This document shows positions 19,923-29,488 of a stretch of DNA of 64,000 nucleotides, piece after piece. Position 1 is the stretch's first letter, and each line of letters starts with the position of its first letter. This DNA comes from Zunongwangia sp. ESRF-bin46 (GTDB lineage: Bacteria; Bacteroidota; Bacteroidia; Flavobacteriales; Flavobacteriaceae): positions 1 through 64,000 of the forward strand of contig NTLF01000004.1 in assembly GCA_002631855.1 (NCBI GenBank), given 5' to 3'. Below the pieces are notes generated by a model. The model made no database searches. It worked only from the letters and a program-made list of their open reading frames with translations, and was not told where the DNA came from. The position numbers and the translations under genes are program-made.

Positions 19923-20675
19923 TTATTTGTTTAGTTCTTTTAATATTGCTTGACTTTCGTCATTGTTACTTTTTTTGAAATTTGTTTTTGCTTTTTCTAT
20001 TTCACCGCTCTTTAAAAGTGCCAATCCTAAATAATAATAGCTTTCTTGAAGAAACATACTAGATTGGTTGTTAGACACTTCACTAAGGTAATCAATGGCT
20101 TCTCTATCTTTTTTTTCAGCAAGGTAGGCTACACCCAAAAAATAATTCAACGTATCATTTTCTGGTTTTTCACTTAGCAAAGGTTTCCATTTTTCAATGG
20201 CTGCTTGATAGTTTTCCTGCTTGTAATCTACCATTCCCTCAAAAAAAGTATAGTTATTGGTTGTACTCATAGTGGTGGGCAAACCAGGATCAGGCCTAAA
20301 ATGTTCGGCAAATAACCTTTGGTTGGAATCAGCTGAATTAAAAAACCACAATATACCAAACACCACAACCAGAACGGCAGCAATAGCATATAAAGGGATT
20401 TTAGATCGTTTAGGCTTTTGTATTAGCTTCGCTTTGTTCACCACTTTTGAATGCGTCTGTGGAAGCTCTTTATGAAAATCGTCCAATTTATTTTTTAAAG
20501 CCGAAGCTTCTATGCCGTCAATAAGCGTCCTCACCTCATTTACTTTTTGTTGTAATGATGGGTCGCTGGAAATTTTATCAATAAATGCTTTCTGTTCTTC
20601 AGCAGTCATAGCATTATTGATATACTTTTCTATGATTTCAAATTCTTCTTTTGTTATGCTCTGTTTCTCTTTCAT
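19923..20675 (-). CDS. Single-pass membrane protein: anti-sigma-like N-terminus, periplasmic TPRs
   Basis: NNAMTAEEQKAFIDKISSDPSLQQKV region, TM IPLYAIAAVLVVVFGILWFF, C-terminal TPRs; overlaps sigma factor gene. Confidence 0.65.
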   Translation of the reverse strand: MKEKQSITKEEFEIIEKYINNAMTAEEQKAFIDKISSDPSLQQKVNEVRTLIDGIEASALKNKLDDFHKELPQTHSKVVNKAKLIQKPKRSKIPLYAIAAVLVVVFGILWFFNSADSNQRLFAEHFRPDPGLPTTMSTTNNYTFFEGMVDYKQENYQAAIEKWKPLLSEKPENDTLNYFLGVAYLAEKKDREAIDYLSEVSNNQSSMFLQESYYYLGLALLKSGEIEKAKTNFKKSNNDESQAILKELNK

Positions 20676-21247
20676 GATTTTGTTGGGGATAATGTCAGTT
20701 CTCTTAATTTATTGATGCATCGGTATTTTTTGTTTCGAGCTGAAGTCTCTTCAATTTCAAATTCCGAAGCAATCTCTCGCATAGATTTTTTGTTGTAATA
20801 AAAGTCGGCTAACAGTTTTTTACATTCCACACCTAATCTTTCAAAAGCTTTCATGGTTTGTTTTTGTTTCTTTTCAGTTTCTACATCTATCTCTTTTGAA
20901 ATATCTACTTCCAAGTTATTCTCTATAGGCTCAAAAGAAGTTGTCTTTTTAAATCGTGACGAACGTAAAAAATCCAGCCACTTATATTTCGCTATTTGAT
21001 ATAAATAACCTTGCACGGCCGTTTCATTTTCAGGAACAAATTTCCCATCTTTTATATTTCGCCAAACCGTAATAAATGCCTCCTGGTATATATCTTTTGC
21101 TTGGGGCATCGTACCGTTATTTTTTAAAATATACTGTTCGGTTTTATAAAAATTTTCGGTGTATAGTTTATGCAAAGCCCGTTCATTATTGGCTTTTATG
21201 GCAGTTACTAATTCAAACTGCCTTTCTATGTGTCTGATTTCCCCCAT
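20672..21247 (-). CDS. RNA polymerase sigma-70 family (ECF-like) sigma factor
   Basis: Region 2 (AKDIYQEAFITVWRNI...YLYQIAKYKWLDFLR) and region 4 helix-turn-helix. Confidence 0.85.
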   Translation of the reverse strand: MGEIRHIERQFELVTAIKANNERALHKLYTENFYKTEQYILKNNGTMPQAKDIYQEAFITVWRNIKDGKFVPENETAVQGYLYQIAKYKWLDFLRSSRFKKTTSFEPIENNLEVDISKEIDVETEKKQKQTMKAFERLGVECKKLLADFYYNKKSMREIASEFEIEETSARNKKYRCINKLRELTLSPTKS

Positions 21248-21285
21248 CTTGTAGATAAAGGAAAGTTACACATTTTTTTAATTTT

Positions 21286-22449
21286 TTAATTTTCTTTTTC
21301 AAACTTCACCCATTCGCTTCCATTAATTTTATTGTCTATTCGAGGGTCGTATAACGAATTGTCCGTGCCAAAATATTCACCATTGTTGTTAACCCAATAA
21401 TACTTGTTTCCAGATTGCACATTGTAATGTTCATTGGTTTCATGGTTGGCTATCACAGTCCGTTCGCCAATCATATTTACTGTTTTTGAATGTCCAGCAT
21501 TGTTGATGTCATTCCGTTTTAAATAGCCTGCATGACTAATATCTGAAATTTCACTATATGTTTTGGCAATAGAGCGTGACGCATTGCCTCGAGCATTAAT
21601 GGCCGCCATACGTTGTTGGTGAGCTTGAGCACTTTCAGCAGTTTTTATGGCCCAAAATTGTTCGTTTTGTTGTATTTGCCCCATTAACTTTCCATTCATC
21701 ATCTGTTGCCATTGTGGGTTTATTTCAGTATTGGCGGCGCCATGCAAATATGCTTTTGTCGCCTTTTCAAAATAAGCTTGCGGCGCTTCTAATTCCGTTG
21801 TTTGCAACGTCCAATGGACAATTTGGTTTTTGGTTATAATATTCTGCAAAATGATAATAAACGACCGGTTGCCTTTGCTGTCTTTCCATTCGGTTCCCAA
21901 GGTTTTATACTGCCGTTGCGAGCCGGTTTGTGGCATTCCGGCAGAAAAACGTTGCCAGAAGGCTTCCACCTTTGGTAATGGATACGACTTTATAAAACTA
22001 AAGTCTTCTGCTTGGGCAGCAGGTTGAATAAATTGTTGCACGACTTGCTCCAATGTGTATACTGGTGCGATTTGTTGACCTGTCATCTGTAGGGTTTGTT
22101 GTGTATAAGGGTCATTGGAATACGCAAAAGTCACGCTTTCCGTTTTGTTTACCTTTATATTATTGGGTGCCGTAATAAAGTATTGAGCATTGGGTTCTTG
22201 ATGTATTAGCCAATCAGCTGGTAAAGGCATTTTATATTGCACCATTCCTGATTTTACATCTTTTACATATTGAAATTTAATTATTTTTTCTTGTTGTGTT
22301 TTTACGCCTATTTTTCTACTCAATGTAGTTTTATTGGATATATCTTGTTTATCATAAGCAACCTCATCAATAGGTTCTTCAAGTTTAGAAGTACCCATCA
22401 CACAAGATGTAAGAAATATAGTTACGGAAACCAGTAGTATCGTTTTCAT
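21286..22449 (-). CDS. Predicted lipoprotein of unknown function
   Basis: Lipobox MKTILLVSVTIFLTSCVMG; long intact ORF. Confidence 0.65.
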   Translation of the reverse strand: MKTILLVSVTIFLTSCVMGTSKLEEPIDEVAYDKQDISNKTTLSRKIGVKTQQEKIIKFQYVKDVKSGMVQYKMPLPADWLIHQEPNAQYFITAPNNIKVNKTESVTFAYSNDPYTQQTLQMTGQQIAPVYTLEQVVQQFIQPAAQAEDFSFIKSYPLPKVEAFWQRFSAGMPQTGSQRQYKTLGTEWKDSKGNRSFIIILQNIITKNQIVHWTLQTTELEAPQAYFEKATKAYLHGAANTEINPQWQQMMNGKLMGQIQQNEQFWAIKTAESAQAHQQRMAAINARGNASRSIAKTYSEISDISHAGYLKRNDINNAGHSKTVNMIGERTVIANHETNEHYNVQSGNKYYWVNNNGEYFGTDNSLYDPRIDNKINGSEWVKFEKEN

Positions 22450-22539
22450 AAAAAAAGTATTTAAGTTTCTTATCTATTGCTTCATCGTAATTTATTTGAA
22501 ATGTCATCATAAAAACCTTCACCCCTTTTTAAATAAAAA

Positions 22540-22560
22540 AACGCCCTACACTAGGGCGTT
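22540..22560. terminator. Bidirectional-type hairpin
   Basis: AACGCCCTA-cac-TAGGGCGTT with A/T flank. Confidence 0.6.
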
Positions 22561-22709
22561 AAACAAACCACTCCAATCCTCCTCAAAACAGGAATTGATT
22601 TTTTACTTATTATCGAAACATCGGTTTGTTTAAAATATGTCATCATGTTTTTTAAATCTTTTATCGCATATAGCAATTCCCTATATTTGCTCCATTGAAA
22701 ATCCAACTC

Positions 22710-23792
22710 ATGACGGAAGCAAATTTAATCCCAAAACCTTACTCCAAAACCCTTGAAAACGGTAGCGTATCTTGGCAAAGCCCTAGCAATATTGCTTTGG
22801 TAAAGTATTGGGGAAAATATGGCGAGCAACTGCCTAAAAATGCTTCCATCAGTTTTACGTTGAGTAATTGTTATACAAAAACAACTCTTTCTTTTGAAAG
22901 AATAACCTCTACAGAAGACTTTCAATTTGAAGTGTATTTGGACGGAAAAAGAGAAGAAGGTTTTGAGCCAAAAATTCAAAAATTCTTTGAACGGATTGAA
23001 ACATACGTTCCTTTTCTGAAGGATTACAAATTTACAATTGAAACCACCAACAGCTTTCCTCACAGTAGCGGGATTGCTTCTTCAGCTAGCGGGATGAGCG
23101 CATTGGCGCTATGCTTACTTTCAATTGAAAAGCAATTAGCTTCAGAAGAAATATCAGAAGAGTTTTTTAATAAAAAAGCTTCTTTTTTAGCACGATTAGG
23201 TTCTGGAAGTGCCTGTAGAAGTATTGAAGGGCCACTTATTGTTTGGGGGAAACATGAAGATATCGAAGGAAGCAGTAATTTATTTGGAACAGAATATTCG
23301 TATGAAGTTCACGATAATTTCAAAGACTACCAAGACACTATTTTGTTAGTCGATAAAGGTGAAAAACAAGTGAGCAGCTCGGTTGGACATAATTTAATGC
23401 ACGACCATCCTTTTTCCGAACAACGATTTCAGCAAGCTAATGACAATCTTTCAAAACTAATCCCAGTTTTAAAAGAAGGGAATATTTTAGAATTCATAAA
23501 AATCATCGAAAGCGAAGCCTTGTCACTGCACGCAATGATGATGACGTCTATGCCTTATTTCATATTAATGAAGCCTAATACATTGGAAATTATTAACCGT
23601 ATTTGGAATTTCAGAAAAGAAACTGGAAGCAACCTTTGCTTTACATTGGACGCTGGTGCCAATGTACATGTGTTGTACCCCGAAACCGAAAAAGAAACAG
23701 TTTCTGCCTTTATTGAAGCTAATTTGAAGCTGTTTTGTAAAAATGGTGAATATATTCATGACCAAACAGGTAACGGAGCTATCCCGCTTTAA
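22710..23792 (+). CDS. mvaD: Diphosphomevalonate decarboxylase
   Basis: WQSPSNIALVKYWGK, SFPHSSGIASSASGMSALA, GSGSACRSIEG; ATG 22710 preferred over TTG 22695. Confidence 0.9.
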   Translation: MTEANLIPKPYSKTLENGSVSWQSPSNIALVKYWGKYGEQLPKNASISFTLSNCYTKTTLSFERITSTEDFQFEVYLDGKREEGFEPKIQKFFERIETYVPFLKDYKFTIETTNSFPHSSGIASSASGMSALALCLLSIEKQLASEEISEEFFNKKASFLARLGSGSACRSIEGPLIVWGKHEDIEGSSNLFGTEYSYEVHDNFKDYQDTILLVDKGEKQVSSSVGHNLMHDHPFSEQRFQQANDNLSKLIPVLKEGNILEFIKIIESEALSLHAMMMTSMPYFILMKPNTLEIINRIWNFRKETGSNLCFTLDAGANVHVLYPETEKETVSAFIEANLKLFCKNGEYIHDQTGNGAIPL

Positions 23793-23918
23793 AACTGCCC
23801 CTAACTGTTTGAAAAGGTATAATTTATGTCAATTTTCAGAAAAAATTAGAGTTGTAATACTATCTTTGCAGTACTGAAGGAAAATCAGTACATTTAAAAA
23901 ACCATTAACCATTACTTT

Positions 23919-24857
23919 ATGCGCGGCCCTTTATTTTATTCAAAAATCCTATTGTTTGGTGAATATGGAATTATAAAAGATTCCAAAGGATTATCGATTC
24001 CGTATAACTTTTATAACGGAGCGTTAAAGATTGATGAGCACAAAACCATCAACACCAAAAAAAGTAATGATAGCTTATTGCGTTTTGCAAAGTATTTAGC
24101 TACGCTTCAAAACGAAAAGCCAGAATTGGTAACTTTTGATATTGAAACATTAAAAGCTGATGTCGATAAAGGATTGTATTTTGACAGTAGTATTCCACAA
24201 GGGTACGGTGTAGGTAGTAGTGGTGCTTTGGTCGCAGCTATTTATGATAAGTACGCCACTCAAAAAATTACGGTTCTTGAAAATTTAACCCGTGAAAAAC
24301 TGCTTCAACTAAAAGCAATTTTTGCCGAAATGGAATCTTTTTTCCACGGAAAATCTTCAGGTTTAGATCCCCTGAACAGTTATTTAAGCTTACCTATTTT
24401 AATCAATAGCAAAGATAATATTGAACCTGCCGGAATTCCCTCGCAAACTGAAGATGGAAAAGGAGCAGTATTCTTATTAGATAGTGGTAGTACTGGAGAA
24501 ACAGCGCCAATGGTTCATATTTTTATGGAAAACATGAAGCAAGAAGGGTTTAGAAGCATGGTAAAAGACCAGTTTGTAAAACATACCGATGCTTGTGTTC
24601 ACGACTTTTTAAAAGGTGATGTGAAATCGCTCTTCGGAAACGTAAAACAACTTTCAAAAGTAGTTTTAGACAACTTTAAACCGATGATCCCGAAACAATT
24701 CCACACCCTATGGAAAAAAGGAATTGAGACCAACGCTTACTACTTAAAGTTATGTGGTTCTGGCGGTGGCGGTTATATGTTAGGGTTTACCGAAGATATT
24801 GATAAAGCTCGCGAAGCCTTAAAAGATTATAGACTGGAAGTGGTTTATAACTTCTAA
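23919..24857 (+). CDS. GHMP kinase, likely mevalonate kinase
   Basis: ILLFGEYGII, PQGYGVGSSGALVAAI, CGSGGGGYMLGF; adjacent to mvaD. Confidence 0.8.
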   Translation: MRGPLFYSKILLFGEYGIIKDSKGLSIPYNFYNGALKIDEHKTINTKKSNDSLLRFAKYLATLQNEKPELVTFDIETLKADVDKGLYFDSSIPQGYGVGSSGALVAAIYDKYATQKITVLENLTREKLLQLKAIFAEMESFFHGKSSGLDPLNSYLSLPILINSKDNIEPAGIPSQTEDGKGAVFLLDSGSTGETAPMVHIFMENMKQEGFRSMVKDQFVKHTDACVHDFLKGDVKSLFGNVKQLSKVVLDNFKPMIPKQFHTLWKKGIETNAYYLKLCGSGGGGYMLGFTEDIDKAREALKDYRLEVVYNF

Positions 24858-24880
24858 ATATTTTCAACTCAACATAGATT

Positions 24881-25795
24881 ATGCTAAGTCGGAAACAAAA
24901 ACATTTTCTACTAAAGGTTTTCAGCTTGTTTTCGGTGGTTCGTGGTTATAATATTCTTATAATCATTATTGCACAATACTTAACTTCTATCTACATTTTA
25001 GCACCAGATTTGCCTGTAAAAAAGGTTTTGCTGGATGTTAATTTATTAATGTTGGTATTAGCTTCGGCCGCTGCTATTGCGTCTGGATATATCATCAACA
25101 GTTTTTACGACAGCGAAAAAGATTTAATCAATCGTCCTCGCAAAACCATGCTCGATCGGTTGGTGAGCCAGCGTACTAAACTTTCGGTCTATTTTATCCT
25201 GAATTTCCTTTCGGTCATTTTTGCTAGTTATGTTTCGTTTAGGGCCGTGCTCTTTTTTTCAGTGTATATTTTTGTGCTTTGGCTGTATTCACATAAACTT
25301 AAAAAGTATCCTTTTATTGGGAATATCACGGCAGCAATTCTGGCAGTAATCCCCTTCTTTGCTGTGTTTATTTATTACAGTAATTTCGATTTGGTGATTT
25401 TCGTACACGCTACGTTCTTATTTCTTCTAATCTCTATGCGGGAATTAGTGAAAGACCTTGAAAACATTAAAGGAGACCTCGCACAGGACTACCACACTAT
25501 TCCTGTTGTTTATGGTGAAAAGGTTTCAAAACGCATGTTAACTCTCATGTGTTTCGTTGCTTTTATACCAGCTTTACTACTAATATTCAAATTCCCAATT
25601 GGGTATATGAATTACTTTTTCTTCGGAAGTATTTTCGCCCTATTGATTTTCCTATTCGTCCTTTGGAAATCAAAACGGAAACTACATTACATCTTACTGC
25701 ATAACATTCTAAAATTTATTATCGTTTTAGGGGTTTTTAGCATTGTTTTAATTGATTTTGATTTGTTACTGAATCGATTTCTTCTAAAAATATAA
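24881..25795 (+). CDS. UbiA-family prenyltransferase (geranylgeranylglycerol-phosphate geranylgeranyltransferase-like)
   Basis: Polytopic; NSFYDSEKDLINRPRK (Asp-rich motif) and DLENIKGDLAQDYHTIPVVYG. Confidence 0.8.
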   Translation: MLSRKQKHFLLKVFSLFSVVRGYNILIIIIAQYLTSIYILAPDLPVKKVLLDVNLLMLVLASAAAIASGYIINSFYDSEKDLINRPRKTMLDRLVSQRTKLSVYFILNFLSVIFASYVSFRAVLFFSVYIFVLWLYSHKLKKYPFIGNITAAILAVIPFFAVFIYYSNFDLVIFVHATFLFLLISMRELVKDLENIKGDLAQDYHTIPVVYGEKVSKRMLTLMCFVAFIPALLLIFKFPIGYMNYFFFGSIFALLIFLFVLWKSKRKLHYILLHNILKFIIVLGVFSIVLIDFDLLLNRFLLKI

Positions 25796-25919
25796 ATAAC
25801 GGATTTTCAGCTATTGCTATTTGAAAACCAAAGGCTTTGCCTACCTTTGCAAAAAATTTTAGAAATTTGCTTTATCACAAAGCATAAAAAAGATTCCGAA
25901 TTGAGTTCGGAAAATAAAT

Positions 25920-26780
25920 ATGAGCAGAAAAGACAATAGCGGAAAAGGAAAACCTTCTGGGCGTGGTGCTGGTAACACCCGAAAAGGAAGCAATGCACGA
26001 GGAAATGCTCCTTTAAGTAGAAAAAAACCTACTACTAAGAAACCTAACAAGGGTGGCAAAACCAACCACCAAGAAAACCCAAATGGAATTCGGTTAAACA
26101 AATACATTGCTAACAGCGGTATTTGCTCTCGTAGAGAAGCAGACACCTACATAAAAACCGGTTTAGTTTCGGTAAATGGGGAAATCATCAACGAAATGGG
26201 TTATAAAGTTCAGTTAGCAGATGATGTGCGTTTTGATGGTCGCCGTATCAACCCAGAACCAGACACCTATGTTTTATTGAACAAACCTAAATCTGTTGCA
26301 ACTACTACCAGTGAAAGCAAAGGACTAACTGTAATGGATTTAATCTCGAACGCAACTACTGCCGATGTTAAACCCATTGGTCGTTTAGGCAGAAATGCAA
26401 CGGGACTGTTGTTGTTTACCAACGATGATAAATTAGTGAAAAAACTTCATAGTAAAGGAATGCCTAGGTTATTTCACATAGAGTTGGATAAAAACCTAAA
26501 GGCTTCTGATCTTCAAAAAATAGAAGAAGGCTTAACCATTAATGGTAAAACGGTTGAAGTAGAAGAAATTAGCTACGTAGAAAATTCTCCTAAAAAAGAA
26601 ATAGGATTGAAAATTAAAAACATGGGGAACAGCATTATCCGTGATATTTTTGATCATTTAGGATACGATGTGGTAAAAGTAGATTGTGTTACAATCGCAC
26701 ACCTAACTAAAAAAGACCTGCCGAGAGGTCGCTGGAAAATATTGACTAAAAGAGAAGTTGAGCTTTTTAGCATGATGTAA
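25920..26780 (+). CDS. RsuA/RluB-type pseudouridine synthase with basic N-terminal extension
   Basis: S4 region RLNKYIANSGICSRREAD; catalytic PIGRLGRNATGLLLFTND. Confidence 0.88.
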   Translation: MSRKDNSGKGKPSGRGAGNTRKGSNARGNAPLSRKKPTTKKPNKGGKTNHQENPNGIRLNKYIANSGICSRREADTYIKTGLVSVNGEIINEMGYKVQLADDVRFDGRRINPEPDTYVLLNKPKSVATTTSESKGLTVMDLISNATTADVKPIGRLGRNATGLLLFTNDDKLVKKLHSKGMPRLFHIELDKNLKASDLQKIEEGLTINGKTVEVEEISYVENSPKKEIGLKIKNMGNSIIRDIFDHLGYDVVKVDCVTIAHLTKKDLPRGRWKILTKREVELFSMM

Positions 26781-26804
26781 TTACATCACTAATAATCAAA
26801 GCAT

Positions 26805-26833
26805 AACACCTCTTTTTACAGAGGTGTTTTTTT
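26805..26833 (+). terminator. Rho-independent terminator
   Basis: AACACCTCT-tttttac-AGAGGTGTT then T tract. Confidence 0.7.
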
Positions 26834-26878
26834 GTGTTAAATTTTTACTGAAATAATTTTACATATCGAAAAATAAAT

Positions 26879-26886
26879 TACATTTG
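26879..26886 (+). promoter_or_regulatory. Candidate flavobacterial -7 element TACATTTG
   Basis: Matches TAnnTTTG consensus; -33 element not clear. Confidence 0.4.
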
Positions 26887-26889
26887 CTG

Positions 26890-27080
26890 CGCATTTAGCT
26901 GAACAATTGAACCGTGTTTCTGTGTTTGGGTTTTTGAAGATTAGGAAGTCATATTCAAAAACAGGTTGCCAGGCAACCAGCCAAAATTTAAAGCTAGCTT
27001 CCGCTCTACCCTTAGAACCTACAACAGGTTTCTCACAACGTTTGGCCTACTGGCTTAACCCTATCCGTATTTGAAATTAT
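26890..27080 (+). ncRNA. Candidate structured RNA (no family assigned)
   Basis: No ORF; 9-bp hairpin 26930-26938/26954-26962; nested helices 26964-26972/27050-27060 and 26980-26985/27041-27046; inner hairpin 27016-27020/27026-27030. Confidence 0.45.
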
Positions 27081-27162
27081 CGTTAATTTCTTGTTATATC
27101 ACTCATTTTAAGAGTATTTCAAATAATTGATTTATAATTTTCATGTTCAAACTTCATAAAAA

Positions 27163-28563
27163 ATGAATACTAAATATATTGATCTTATTGATCAAACTTA
27201 TTATTTTCCACAGGAAGAGTTTACTTTAAACGAAAACAAAACACTTAATTTTCACGATATTGACTTAATGAAGTTGGTTTCAGAATACGGAGCACCTTTA
27301 AAGTTTACCTATCTTCCTAAAATTTCAGATAATATACAACGCGCCAAAAAGTGGTTTGGCAATGCTATTGAAAAACATAAGTATCAAGGTAATTACAATT
27401 ATTGTTATTGTACTAAAAGTTCTCACTTTAAACACGTGTTACATGAGGCGTTGAAAAATGATGTCCATATTGAAACCTCATCGGCTTTCGATATTAATAT
27501 TGTTGAAAATTTAAAAGCGGAAGGAAAAATCAACGACAATACCTATGTGATCTGCAACGGTTTTAAGCGGGAGCAATACATCCTGAACATTGCGCGATTA
27601 ATCAACGAAGGCCATAAAAACTGTATTCCTGTAATCGATAATTATGAAGAAATCGGGTTGCTTTCCGAACAAATTGATGGCAATTACAAAGTAGGGATTA
27701 GAATCGCTTCGGAAGAAGAACCAAAGTTTGAATTTTACACCTCTCGTTTAGGAATTGGTTATAAAAACATTGTTCCTTTTTACGAAAAACAGATTAAGGA
27801 CAACAAGCAGGTTGAACTTAAAATGCTTCACTTTTTCATTAACACTGGTATTCGCGACAATGCTTATTACTGGAACGAATTGGTTAAGTGTTTAAACGTG
27901 TACACCAAACTGAAAAAAGTTTGCCCAACATTAGATAGCTTAAATATTGGCGGTGGGTTTCCTATAAAAAACTCATTGGCTTTTGAGTACGATTATCAAT
28001 ATATGATTGATGAAATAATCAACCAAATAAATATCACTTGTGCAGAAGCCGATGTGCCTGTACCTAATATTTTTACAGAATTTGGTAGCTTTACGGTAGG
28101 AGAAAGTGGCGGTGCTATTTATGAGGTTTTATACCAAAAACAACAAAACGATCGTGAAAAGTGGAATATGATTAATTCTTCTTTTATTACTACTTTGCCC
28201 GATACGTGGGCTATTAGCAAACGTTTTATCATGCTGGCCATAAACCGCTGGAATGATGAATACGAACGCGTGTTACTAGGTGGTTTGACTTGTGATAGCG
28301 ATGATTATTACAACAGCGAGCAACATATGAACGCTATTTATCTACCCAAATTTAAAAAAGAAAAACCGTTGTATATCGGCTTTTTCAACACGGGAGCATA
28401 TCAAGAAACCATTGGTGGGTTTGGTGGATTACAACACTGTTTAATTCCTTCGCCAAAACATATATTAATTGATAAAGACGAAGATGGAAACATCTCAAGC
28501 AAAATATTTTCACAACAACAAACAAGCGAGCAATTGCTAAACATTTTAGGTTATGAGCACTAA
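27163..28563 (+). CDS. speA: Arginine decarboxylase, PLP-dependent
   Basis: YCTKSSHFKHVL PLP-Lys region, LNIGGGFPIKNS; followed by agmatinase. Confidence 0.85.
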   Translation: MNTKYIDLIDQTYYFPQEEFTLNENKTLNFHDIDLMKLVSEYGAPLKFTYLPKISDNIQRAKKWFGNAIEKHKYQGNYNYCYCTKSSHFKHVLHEALKNDVHIETSSAFDINIVENLKAEGKINDNTYVICNGFKREQYILNIARLINEGHKNCIPVIDNYEEIGLLSEQIDGNYKVGIRIASEEEPKFEFYTSRLGIGYKNIVPFYEKQIKDNKQVELKMLHFFINTGIRDNAYYWNELVKCLNVYTKLKKVCPTLDSLNIGGGFPIKNSLAFEYDYQYMIDEIINQINITCAEADVPVPNIFTEFGSFTVGESGGAIYEVLYQKQQNDREKWNMINSSFITTLPDTWAISKRFIMLAINRWNDEYERVLLGGLTCDSDDYYNSEQHMNAIYLPKFKKEKPLYIGFFNTGAYQETIGGFGGLQHCLIPSPKHILIDKDEDGNISSKIFSQQQTSEQLLNILGYEH

Positions 28564-29488
28564 AACGTACGCCGGAATCCCGCAGAAATACGCGGCTCTG
28601 GAAACTTCAAAAATTGTATTAATCCCAGTTCCTTACGATGGTACCAGTACCTGGCAAAAAGGAGCCGATAAAGGGCCTGAAGCTTTTTTACACGCTTCAG
28701 AAAATATGGAATTGTACGATATTGAAACCGAAACCGAAGTTTACAAACAAGGTATTTACCTAAGCGAACCTATTACTGAAAACGCTTCACCTGAAGCAAT
28801 GGTAGAAGCGGTTCATAAACAAACAAAAGATTATATTCTTCGGAATAAATTTGTAACGGTTTTTGGTGGCGAACATAGTATTTCTATTGGTACAATTCGT
28901 GCCTTTAACGAATGTTTTGACGATTTAACCGTACTTCATATCGATGCGCACGCCGACCTTCGGAAAGAGTATGACGGTTCTTCTTGTAATCACGCTTGTG
29001 CAGTCTATGAAGCCAGCCAAACGACCAATTTAGTGCAAGTAGGTGTTCGTAGTATGGACGTTGCTGAAACAACGGTAATGGACCGTGAAAAAACGTGGTT
29101 TGCTCACGAAATGGCAACCGATGAATATTGGATGGACAATGTAATTGAAGCGCTAGGTGAAAAAGTATTTATTACGTTCGATCTAGATGCTTTCGATCCT
29201 TCTATTTTACCTTCAACCGGAACACCAGAACCTGGCGGATTGTTTTTCTACGAAACCATGGAGTTTTTAAAACAAGTATTTGCCGAACGCAATGTAGTTG
29301 GGTTTGATATTGTAGAACTATGCCCAAACCCAGCAGAGAAATCTTCCGACTTTTTAGCTGCTAAATTATATTACAAAATGTTGAGCTACAAGTTTGAAGG
29401 GATTGATGGAGAAGACGAATTTGAAAGCAATTTCACAGATTCAAAAAAAGGAATTTCAAAATTTAACAACAACGAAGATGAGTACTAA
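28553..29488 (+). CDS. speB: Agmatinase (ureohydrolase)
   Basis: GGEHSIS, HIDAHADLR, TFDLDAFDPS motifs. Confidence 0.9.
   Translation: MSTKTYAGIPQKYAALETSKIVLIPVPYDGTSTWQKGADKGPEAFLHASENMELYDIETETEVYKQGIYLSEPITENASPEAMVEAVHKQTKDYILRNKFVTVFGGEHSISIGTIRAFNECFDDLTVLHIDAHADLRKEYDGSSCNHACAVYEASQTTNLVQVGVRSMDVAETTVMDREKTWFAHEMATDEYWMDNVIEALGEKVFITFDLDAFDPSILPSTGTPEPGGLFFYETMEFLKQVFAERNVVGFDIVELCPNPAEKSSDFLAAKLYYKMLSYKFEGIDGEDEFESNFTDSKKGISKFNNNEDEY

Noticed and set aside
25859-26146. 95-aa minus-strand ORF across the pseudouridine synthase start
   Set aside because: Complement of a basic low-complexity N-terminus; gives a Pro/Leu/Phe-rich artefact.
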